Below are positions 8,488-15,013 of a stretch of DNA of 64,000 nt, in pieces; position 1 is the stretch's first letter, and every line of letters begins with the position of its first letter. The position numbers were made by a program, and so were the translations under genes. The notes beneath the pieces were generated by a model, which was not told the DNA's origin, did no database searches, and saw only the letters and a program-made list of their open reading frames with translations. The stretch comes from Acinetobacter oleivorans DR1 (GTDB taxonomy: Bacteria > Pseudomonadota > Gammaproteobacteria > Pseudomonadales > Moraxellaceae). The stretch lies in NCBI RefSeq assembly GCF_000196795.1, contig NC_014259.1, positions 3,534,001-3,598,000 of the forward strand, in the 5' to 3' direction.

Positions 8488-8895
8488 ATGAATAAAGAAA
8501 CTTTTAAAGTCATAAATCCATCAACTTTATATGACCCTACCCCAAATGCTTATAGTCATGTGGCTGTAGTAGAAAATTTTAAAAAGATTATTCATATTGC
8601 AGGTCAAGGAGGCGAAAACTCAAAAGGTGAATTAAGCCCAAATTTTGAAGAACAAGTTATCCAAGCCATTAATAACATTCAACATGCTTTAAAAGCCGCC
8701 AATGCAGAGCTTAGTAACATTGCAGTGTTAAGAGTTTTAGTTGTTGACCACTCAGATGAAAAACACCAAATTTTGATTAAAATTATGCAGAATTTATGGA
8801 AAAATCATCCTTTTCCAGCCTGTACACTCATTCCCGTACCACGCCTTGCACTAGAGCATATGCTCATTGAAGTCGAAGCAACCGCATACACCTAA
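8488..8895 (+). CDS. RidA/YjgF/UK114 family protein
   Basis: A 135-residue Rid-family protein with IHIAGQGGENSKGEL, FEEQVIQAINNIQHAL and the C-terminal LIPVPRLALEHMLIEVEATA. True RidA imine deaminases have an arginine (Arg105 in E. coli) just before this last block. Aligning the ends places Cys112 there, so a RidA-type deaminase is doubtful and a different Rid subfamily is more likely. The frame could extend to a TTG at 8443, but the promoter lies inside that extension, so the ATG at 8488 is the start. Co-transcribed with the MFS gene 18 bases on. Confidence 0.87.
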   Translation: MNKETFKVINPSTLYDPTPNAYSHVAVVENFKKIIHIAGQGGENSKGELSPNFEEQVIQAINNIQHALKAANAELSNIAVLRVLVVDHSDEKHQILIKIMQNLWKNHPFPACTLIPVPRLALEHMLIEVEATAYT

Positions 8896-8913
8896 TAAAA
8901 TCGAGAGAACATC

Positions 8914-10104
8914 ATGTCTACCCCTGAAGATATCAGTCAGAATAAACCTTTGCTTTGGTTGATGGCAGCAGCATGTGGCTTATGTGCAGGTGTGAATTAC
9001 TATTGTCAGCCGCTAATTCACTCGATTCAACAAGAGTTTGCTGTAACTCAAGCACAAGCAGCATTAACCGTGACATTTGCTCAGGTGTCTTATGCCCTCG
9101 GTTTACTCTTTATTGTTCCAATGGGTGACATCGTTAATAAAGCTAAGGCCATTCCATTTTTAATGGTGCTTTGTGCAATTGGCCTATTTACTTCTGCTTT
9201 TGCTGTGAATTTGCCTATGCTATGGATTGGTACAATTTTAGCGGGCTTGTTTTCTGTTGCAGCTCAAGTACTTATTCCTCTTGCCACAATGACTGTAAAA
9301 CCCGAGAAAACTGGCGAAATCATTGGTTTTTTAATGAGTGGTTTATTGGTCGGAATTTTACTTTCTACCAGTCTGGCAGGCTTATTTTCTAATCTTTTCC
9401 ACTGGAAAGTGGTTTATGTGGTAAGTGGAGTATTAATGCTTCTGCTGGCTTTTACCTTAAAAAGCCGCTTACCTTATGTCTTACGTATGAAAATGAACTA
9501 TGGGCAAATCTTTGTTTCCATGGCTCAACTTTTACAGCAGGAAAAGCGATTATTATTAAGAGCACTTACAGGTGCTTTCGCCTTTGCAGCAGTAAGTATC
9601 TTATATTCCACTATCGCATTACTCCTTACCTCAGCACATCATTTACCTGATCTATTTATCGGACTAGTGCCTTTAGTGGGTATCTTCGGTGCTTTATCAA
9701 CACGTTACATTGGTAAATATGCAGATCAAGGCCATACTGGCTTACTGACATGGATGGGCTGCGGGCTGTTCTTAGCAAGTTGGGTTTGTTTCTACTTCGG
9801 ACAAACTCTACTTTCTAGTTATGTTATTGGTTTTGCTTTAATTCAATTAGCACTCGCGCTCGTACACACCAGTAACCAAAGTATTATTTTCCGTTTACGA
9901 CCAGATGCAAAGTCTCGTATTAATGCCATTTATATGACGACTTACTTTATTGGCGGTGCAGGCGGTTCGGCATTAGGAATTTTTGCATGGAACCGTGGTG
10001 GATGGACCATGACTTGCCTTGCAGGTATTGGGTTAGTTGTTCTTTGTATTTTATTTAGCACGTTCGATACGATCTTACAAAAAAAGAAAATGGTTTCCCA
10101 ATAA
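8914..10104 (+). CDS. Major facilitator superfamily transporter
   Basis: A 396-residue protein with about twelve hydrophobic helices, resembling sugar-efflux or drug-efflux MFS members (CGLCAGVNYYCQPLIHSIQ, then FAQVSYALGLLFIVPMGD). GAGAG precedes the ATG, 18 bases after the Rid-family gene. Placement behind a MerR-type promoter suggests an exporter induced by a small molecule or redox-active compound. Substrate unknown. Confidence 0.87.
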   Translation: MSTPEDISQNKPLLWLMAAACGLCAGVNYYCQPLIHSIQQEFAVTQAQAALTVTFAQVSYALGLLFIVPMGDIVNKAKAIPFLMVLCAIGLFTSAFAVNLPMLWIGTILAGLFSVAAQVLIPLATMTVKPEKTGEIIGFLMSGLLVGILLSTSLAGLFSNLFHWKVVYVVSGVLMLLLAFTLKSRLPYVLRMKMNYGQIFVSMAQLLQQEKRLLLRALTGAFAFAAVSILYSTIALLLTSAHHLPDLFIGLVPLVGIFGALSTRYIGKYADQGHTGLLTWMGCGLFLASWVCFYFGQTLLSSYVIGFALIQLALALVHTSNQSIIFRLRPDAKSRINAIYMTTYFIGGAGGSALGIFAWNRGGWTMTCLAGIGLVVLCILFSTFDTILQKKKMVSQ

Positions 10105-10175
10105 GGTAACTTGTTATAAATCATCTTCCTATATTCAACACAAGGGTGGTTATAAATTACTCGGTTAAATGCCTC

Positions 10176-10204
10176 TGTCGATTCAAGCATAAACCTCGTA
10201 TAAT
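10176..10204 (+). promoter_or_regulatory. Candidate sigma-70 promoter of dusA
   Basis: A consensus -10 TATAAT at 10199-10204 with a weaker -35 TGTCGA at 10176-10181, 17 bases apart. It lies 41 bases upstream of the dusA ATG. Confidence 0.55.
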
Positions 10205-10245
10205 GCTGCCCTTTCATTAATTTAGCGACTTTTGGGCTATTGGTT

Positions 10246-11250
10246 ATGCAATCACTTCAATCGTTACAACCTCGTATTTCTGTCGCACCCATGATGGACT
10301 GGACTACAAAGGATTATCGATTCTTTGCACGCTTGTTTAACCCAAATGTTGTGCTCTACACAGAAATGGTGACCACAGGTGCGATTCTTTTTGGCGATGC
10401 AAAACGTCATTTGGACTACAGCGCACAAGAACACCCTATCGTATTGCAACTTGGCGGCTCAAATCCGCAAGAGCTTGCGACCTGCACAAAAATGGCCGAA
10501 GACTGGGGTTACGATGAAGTTAACCTCAATGTAGGCTGCCCAAGTGATCGTGTACAGAATAATAAAATCGGCGCATGTTTAATGGCAGAACCAGACTTGG
10601 TTGCCGAATGCATTCATACCATGCAAAAGGCAGTAAAGATTCCTGTAACAGTGAAACACCGTATTGGTATCGATGACATGCAATCTTACGAAGAGATGCT
10701 TCATTTCGTAGATACTGTTGCGGCAACAGGTTGTACTTACTTCGTTGTACATGCTCGTATCGCTATTTTGAAAGGTCTATCTCCGAAAGAAAACCGTGAA
10801 GTTCCACCTTTGCGCTATGAAGATGTTTATCGTTTAAAACAAGAGCGTCCACATCTCACCATTGAAATTAATGGCGGAATTAAAACGTTTGCTGAAACTC
10901 AAGCACATTTACAGCATGTTGATGGTGTCATGATTGGTCGTGAAGCCTACCACAATCCTTACTTACTCGCGGAAATGGGTCAGCTTTGGAATTTAGAAGC
11001 ACCAGATCGATTCGATATTATGGAACAAATGCTGCCTTATATTGAACAACGTATGGCTGAAGGTGCTCCTCTTTCAATCATTACGCGTCATATCTTAGGT
11101 CTATTCCAAAACTTGCCAGGTGCTCGAAAGTGGCGCCAAGCGCTAAGTGGCGGAAATGCAAAAACTTTAGGTGATGTAGAACAGGCTATTAGCAACATGC
11201 AAGCAGCTCTAGTTCGTACCGAGGAATATTTAAAAGAGCAGCAAGCTTAA
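10246..11250 (+). CDS. dusA: tRNA-dihydrouridine(20/20a) synthase DusA
   Basis: A 334-residue FMN-dependent enzyme that reduces uridines in the tRNA D-loop. Diagnostic motifs are SVAPMMDWT, VLYTEMVTTGA, NLNVGCPSDRVQ with catalytic Cys98, VKHRIGID, and VHARIAILKGLSPKENREVPPLRYE, which marks DusA rather than DusB or DusC. The frame opens at TTG 10240, but the in-frame ATG at 10246 is the likely start; the ribosome site is weak. Single gene with its own promoter. Confidence 0.95.
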   Translation: MQSLQSLQPRISVAPMMDWTTKDYRFFARLFNPNVVLYTEMVTTGAILFGDAKRHLDYSAQEHPIVLQLGGSNPQELATCTKMAEDWGYDEVNLNVGCPSDRVQNNKIGACLMAEPDLVAECIHTMQKAVKIPVTVKHRIGIDDMQSYEEMLHFVDTVAATGCTYFVVHARIAILKGLSPKENREVPPLRYEDVYRLKQERPHLTIEINGGIKTFAETQAHLQHVDGVMIGREAYHNPYLLAEMGQLWNLEAPDRFDIMEQMLPYIEQRMAEGAPLSIITRHILGLFQNLPGARKWRQALSGGNAKTLGDVEQAISNMQAALVRTEEYLKEQQA

Positions 11251-11584
11251 GTCTGTGAGCGCTTCTTAAATTGTAAGAAAATGTGGCATTTTAAATCAGA
11301 GACTTAGATTTTGAGTATATTCGCAAATGTTGAAGCAAAATATTCAAATTTAAGCTCTGGTTAATTATTTATTTATAATGATATCAATAATTTAAATTTC
11401 ACTATTTTTAATCACTCTTTTGATGAGCATCTTTTTACTCCCAAGCAGGTACCTCTGGAAAAAAGATACGTTATTACATAACATAAACAAAACTTTTAAG
11501 GTACGCCGATTAGTATCTCTGAACGCCACAGGTAGGTGGTGATTTTTTTAATATGGATATGAGTAGCACGGTAGAGATTTCACG
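11251..11584. other. Intergenic region between dusA and the amidase-like gene
   Basis: 334 AT-rich bases. I see only weak dyads (AAAATG/CATTTT at 11278-11292) and no strong terminator. The distal part presumably holds the promoter of the following gene but no good -35/-10 pair is evident. An 11-codon frame at 11553-11588 overlaps the next ATG and is probably chance. Confidence 0.4.
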
Positions 11585-12103
11585 ATGATTATTTATGACG
11601 GACAAGTAGCTGATAATTACATGTATCAGGATTCAAATCAGGCAGCCATTGTTGTATCCCACAGCACCCCAAGCCTTCCTTATCCTTTCACCATGAAACC
11701 CAATAATCATCAAACAGAAACTTCCAGTACTCCCGCTATAGATATTGATAAATTTGTAGAAAAATTAGAAAGTGTTACCTCTAGACGCAGTAAAGCTCGT
11801 TGCGCACGCAGTATCCGCCTTGCACTAGAATCTGCTGGTGCCAATGTCGAAAATCACCCAATCGCAGCTTCAGATTGGGGAGATACCTTAAAAAAGATTG
11901 GCTATAAAGAAATTAATCCAGCCTTTGATGAACCACAAGAAGGTGACATCTATATCATTCACAGAACCCGCAACCATGTTTATGGACATATTGCTGGATA
12001 TACAGGAAGTGAATGGGTTTCTGACTTCAAACAAAATAGTTATGATGTCTATAAAGATGATAGCGTAACCTATACTTATTACCGATTAGGGCAAGCTACT
12101 TAA
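11585..12103 (+). CDS. NlpC/P60 (CHAP)-like cysteine amidase, candidate antibacterial effector
   Basis: A 172-residue protein without a signal peptide. After about 60 non-conserved residues there is a papain-like amidase domain: SKARCARSIRLALESAG with candidate nucleophile Cys73, HPIAASDWGDTLKKIGY, a Glu-Gly-Asp turn at 119-121, VYGHIAGYTG with candidate His135, and SEWVSDFKQ. This layout is seen in peptidoglycan amidases and in type VI secretion amidase effectors. The next gene encodes a small exported protein, the arrangement of an effector and its periplasmic immunity protein. No type VI structural genes are present, so delivery is an inference. It could instead be a housekeeping or phage-derived hydrolase. 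Confidence 0.7.
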   Translation: MIIYDGQVADNYMYQDSNQAAIVVSHSTPSLPYPFTMKPNNHQTETSSTPAIDIDKFVEKLESVTSRRSKARCARSIRLALESAGANVENHPIAASDWGDTLKKIGYKEINPAFDEPQEGDIYIIHRTRNHVYGHIAGYTGSEWVSDFKQNSYDVYKDDSVTYTYYRLGQAT

Positions 12104-12218
12104 GAACTAAATGTTGAATCATTTCAAGCATTTTATCAAACAAACATTTTGAATCCAGCTTGGCTTCTTTTTTGCTTTATTTTCATATTGTACTCGTCAA
12201 AAATAATGATGGAACTTT

Positions 12219-12659
12219 ATGAAAAGAATATTGCTGAGCTTTTACTTACTGACGTCGTTTAGTATGACGTATGCTGCCCCTGATACAAAAATTGAAGAGG
12301 TTTTTAAAAAAGTACCTGAAAAACGGATTTATCAGCCCCAATATTTATTAAAAGAAACCACTCCTAAAGCTCGGATCCATGTGATACGAAAACAATATTC
12401 AAATGGACTACTAGATTGTCCTTCCGTGATTTATCACAACAAGAAGAAAATTCTATCTTTGCACTCATTTGAAGAAGCAACATTTTTTCTAGAACCCGAT
12501 CGTTATTATATTCGCTATGAGGTTAACAATAGTGGTTGTATCAATTTGGAATTTTACCAGCATAAACGCCCCAAAATGGACATCCTATCTCAGGAACGTC
12601 AATTAGAAGGTGATACCGAATATACATTTACTATTAGTGAGCACACTGGGCCACAATAA
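12219..12659 (+). CDS. Small exported protein, candidate immunity protein
   Basis: A 146-residue protein that I cannot place in a family. It starts with a typical signal peptide (MKRILLSFYLLTSFSMTYA, cleavage before APDT). The mature part is beta-rich, with two cysteines (GLLDCPSV and NNSGCINLEF) that could form a disulfide in the periplasm. GGAA lies a few bases before the ATG. It follows the amidase-like gene by 115 bases on the same strand. Low GC, no known enzyme motif and this position suggest it neutralises the amidase in the periplasm; that role is inferred only. Confidence 0.65.
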   Translation: MKRILLSFYLLTSFSMTYAAPDTKIEEVFKKVPEKRIYQPQYLLKETTPKARIHVIRKQYSNGLLDCPSVIYHNKKKILSLHSFEEATFFLEPDRYYIRYEVNNSGCINLEFYQHKRPKMDILSQERQLEGDTEYTFTISEHTGPQ

Positions 12660-12690
12660 TTATTTCAGCATAAGTTAAACATATTGCCTC

Positions 12691-13584
12691 TCACACTTGC
12701 AGCAGATTGTAGATCTGCTCAACATAAGGTTGAATCAGATCACTCTGGTTTGCTCTGTAAGCTAAAACTACTTCAGATAAAAGATTATTATTTTCTAGAG
12801 GAATCAATTTTACATTTTTGGGTAATATTTGCTTAAACTCTTGGGGAACAATACTAATACCCAAATTTGCAGCGACTAACTGTAATTGGCTTAGCTTACG
12901 TGATTGGATTGCTGCTGCTTTAGGCCAGAAGCCGGCCCCTACGCATAAGTTTGAAACCAAATAGCTTAAACCTCCCCGTTTAGAATGGGGTGTAGAAACG
13001 AAATATTCATCTTTTAAGTCTTTAACTTGAATCTCTTGTTTATTTGCAAACTTAGTATGATCAACATGTACAGCCACCATTAAAAGTTCCTCATATAGCT
13101 TAACAACATTGATCTCATCTAAAGTATGCCGAACTGGTGGTCTAATCAAACCAATATCAATTTCTCCACTCATTAAAGCTAAAATTTGATGCTCAGATGA
13201 CAAAGTATTTATCTCAAAATTTATATGTTTGGCTAAGCTAATTTCTTTTAATATCTGAACCTTTTTATCATCCATAATAATACTGCTTGAGTGGGCAATT
13301 TTAATCTGGCGATTTTTTCCCTCGGCAATATCCTTAGAAACTCCAATAATTTCATTTAAATAATGCATATTATCTTTTATTTTTTTATAGAAGACCTCTC
13401 CTGCCGTTGTAAGTTTTATTTTCTTATCAGTGCGATCAAATAACTGAAAATCAATTTCTTCTTCTAGCAATTTAATTTGTCGACTTAAAGCAGACTGAGC
13501 AATAAAGAGCTTTTCTGAAGCAGCAGTAAAACTCCCTTCTTCTACAATTTTTATGAAATATTGAAATTGTTTTAATGTGGGCAT
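12691..13584 (-). CDS. LysR family transcriptional regulator
   Basis: A 297-residue LysR-type regulator. The N-terminal winged helix-turn-helix is clear (SFTAASEKLFIAQSALSRQIKLLEEEI, residues about 16-42), followed by a periplasmic-binding-protein-like effector domain. Three candidate starts lie within 7 bases. The ATG at 13584 is chosen because a GAG lies 6 bases before it, whereas the outer ATG at 13590 has none. Transcribed divergently from a 40-residue membrane peptide gene, its most obvious potential target. Inducer unknown. Confidence 0.88.
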   Translation of the reverse strand: MPTLKQFQYFIKIVEEGSFTAASEKLFIAQSALSRQIKLLEEEIDFQLFDRTDKKIKLTTAGEVFYKKIKDNMHYLNEIIGVSKDIAEGKNRQIKIAHSSSIIMDDKKVQILKEISLAKHINFEINTLSSEHQILALMSGEIDIGLIRPPVRHTLDEINVVKLYEELLMVAVHVDHTKFANKQEIQVKDLKDEYFVSTPHSKRGGLSYLVSNLCVGAGFWPKAAAIQSRKLSQLQLVAANLGISIVPQEFKQILPKNVKLIPLENNNLLSEVVLAYRANQSDLIQPYVEQIYNLLQV

Positions 13585-13686
13585 CACCATCTCAAAATTA
13601 GATTATTAGATCTATTTTCTATATTAGATTAGATAGATTACCTTCGCTAGAATTTTATCAAGACCAATCACTTGATTGAATTATTC
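13585..13686. promoter_or_regulatory. Divergent regulatory region with repeated TTAGAT-type motifs
   Basis: Between the LysR gene and the small divergent ORF the sequence carries repeated TTAGAT/TAGAT units at about 13598-13640, including ATTAGATCTAT-like and ATTAGATTAGATAGATT stretches. Clustered short repeats like these are compatible with LysR binding sites. No strong consensus promoter was identified. Confidence 0.35.
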
Positions 13687-13809
13687 ATGAAGTATTTTAA
13701 AGGTTTCACCATCTTCACTGTTGTTGTTCTAATTTTATGGTGCTTTAAATTTTATGATCAGCAGCTTCCAACACAGCCCAAACACGACACTATAGAGTTA
13801 TATGATTAA
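13687..13809 (+). CDS. Candidate 40-residue single-span membrane peptide
   Basis: A short frame starting ATG at 13687 and ending TAA at 13807-13809. It encodes MKYFKGFTIFTVVVLILWCF followed by a polar tail ending DTIELYD: positively charged N-terminus, one hydrophobic helix (about residues 7-20), acidic C-terminus. That is the layout of a genuine small inner-membrane protein. There is no clear Shine-Dalgarno site, which lowers confidence. It lies opposite a LysR regulator and is followed by a hairpin. Confidence 0.42.
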   Translation: MKYFKGFTIFTVVVLILWCFKFYDQQLPTQPKHDTIELYD

Positions 13810-13831
13810 ATCGTTTTTCTCAAAAACAAAA

Positions 13832-13866
13832 AGCATGCCCTCCAACATAAGAGCATGCTATTTTTA
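13832..13866. terminator. Hairpin between the small ORF and tcdA
   Basis: Arms AGCATGC (13832-13838) and GCATGCT (13853-13859) with a 14-base loop, followed by ATTTTT on the plus strand and preceded by an A-rich stretch, which gives Ts on the minus strand. A plausible shared terminator for converging genes. Confidence 0.5.
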
Positions 13867-13874
13867 TATTTAAA

Positions 13875-14636
13875 TTAGGCTTTCTTCAAATCGAGTTTCT
13901 TCAAAACTTCAGCCACAGCAATCATGGCAAAGCTTGATGTCACCACTACTGCGGAACCATAGCCACCACAGCGCAGGCCAGCCGATGGACAAACATCTGC
14001 ACTCGAAAATGGATTATCGATTGAGTAAACACAAGTAATTCCAAATTTCTCTTTCGGCTTTTTACAGATGCCTCGAGCACGAAGTTGACTACGTAGCTTC
14101 GCTAACATTGGGTCTTGTTCTGTTTTGGATAAATCAGCCACACGGATTTTAAGCGGATCGAGCTTACCACCTGCTCCACCCGACACAATCAACGGAACTT
14201 TATTAAAACGGCAATGGAGCATTAAAGCCAACTTTGCTTTAACGTCATCAATGCAGTCCAAAATAATATCGGGTACAGGGGTTAACAGCGCTGTGACATT
14301 CTCTGGTGTTAAGAAGTCATCAATAATATTGACTTTAATACGTGGGTTAATTTGGCGACAACGTTCCGCCATAATCTCAACTTTTTCACAACCCAGAGTT
14401 GATGTCATTGCAGGTAACTGACGGTTCACATTTGATGCTGCAACCACATCCATATCTACCAGTGTAATCTCGCCAATACCCGTACGTGCCAAAGCCTCTA
14501 CCGCCCAACTACCGACACCACCAATACCAATCACCATCACATGACTTTTTTCATAGTGCTGGAACGATGAATCACCATAAACTTTGGCTACACCTGCAAA
14601 ACGGCGGTCATATTCATCTTGTTGAAGATCGGTCAT
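13875..14636 (-). CDS. tcdA: tRNA threonylcarbamoyladenosine dehydratase
   Basis: A 253-residue E1-like (ThiF/MoeB superfamily) ATPase of the TcdA/CsdL group, which cyclises t6A37 in ANN-decoding tRNAs to ct6A. Visible are GIGGVGSWAVEALARTGIG (37-55), the acidic DMDVV, NVNRQLPA, and DCIDDVKAK. The C-terminal CVYSIDNPF and CPSAGLRCGGYGSAVVVT segments match TcdA rather than ThiF or MoeB. AAAGAG precedes the ATG. Upstream is an unusual hairpin-rich segment. Confidence 0.92.
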   Translation of the reverse strand: MTDLQQDEYDRRFAGVAKVYGDSSFQHYEKSHVMVIGIGGVGSWAVEALARTGIGEITLVDMDVVAASNVNRQLPAMTSTLGCEKVEIMAERCRQINPRIKVNIIDDFLTPENVTALLTPVPDIILDCIDDVKAKLALMLHCRFNKVPLIVSGGAGGKLDPLKIRVADLSKTEQDPMLAKLRSQLRARGICKKPKEKFGITCVYSIDNPFSSADVCPSAGLRCGGYGSAVVVTSSFAMIAVAEVLKKLDLKKA

Positions 14637-14702
14637 TGCTACTCTTTGAGGGGATATAAAACACGGGAGGTATTTTACTGCTTTTCAAAACCAAATTGCT
14701 AC

Positions 14703-14907
14703 TTGGCACTAGTCAGCTATCTGATTGGTGCCAAAGCCATTCACAGCCTGAGTGAGGGTCAAGCAAACACTGTTTGCTCCGAACGCAAGACAAACAAAGT
14801 GCGTAGTTCCACTCAAGCACAGCTTTCGCTTTACGACACGGCAAAGATTATTAATCTTTGCTATCCGCATCTCAGGTTTTGCCTACTTTTACCAAAACAA
14901 AAGTAGG
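14703..14907. repeat. Hairpin-rich non-coding block upstream of tcdA
   Basis: Four good inverted repeats follow in 205 bases. They are: TTGGCACTAGTCAG / CTGATTGGTGCCAA (14703-14734, 12 of 14 pairs); AGCAAACA / TGTTTGCT (14762-14778, perfect, one-base centre); GCAAAGATTA / TAATCTTTGC (14841-14861, perfect, one-base centre); CCTACTTTT / AAAAGTAGG (14882-14907, perfect 9 bp). The density far exceeds other gaps in this window. It could be a structured RNA, a dispersed repeat element, or leader structure for tcdA. A 95-codon plus-strand frame across it is judged non-coding. Confidence 0.5.
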
Positions 14908-14966
14908 GTTATAAGCTACTACCATTAGAATTTTTTACGACAAGGCTCTGCCGTGATAATTCCTCC

Positions 14967-14998
14967 AATACCAACCAATACAAATATTGATTGGTATT
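14967..14998. repeat. Long inverted repeat downstream of acnA
   Basis: AATACCAA-c-CAATA (14967-14980) pairs with TATTG-a-TTGGTATT (14985-14998) around a CAAA loop, with one mismatch. It lies 15 bases after the acnA stop but has no T-run in either direction. It may stabilise the acnA transcript 3' end rather than act as a classic terminator. Confidence 0.55.
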
Positions 14999-15013
14999 AA
15001 TCTCAAAATAACA

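Noticed and set aside
11585..12103. Part of a prophage lysis cassette
   Set aside because: No holin, capsid or integrase genes are near; the following exported protein fits an immunity role better, though phage origin cannot be excluded.
14619..14906. 95-codon plus-strand frame upstream of tcdA
   Set aside because: It overlaps the tcdA start region and the hairpin block, has no ribosome site and no recognisable domain; the structure of the DNA explains it better than coding.
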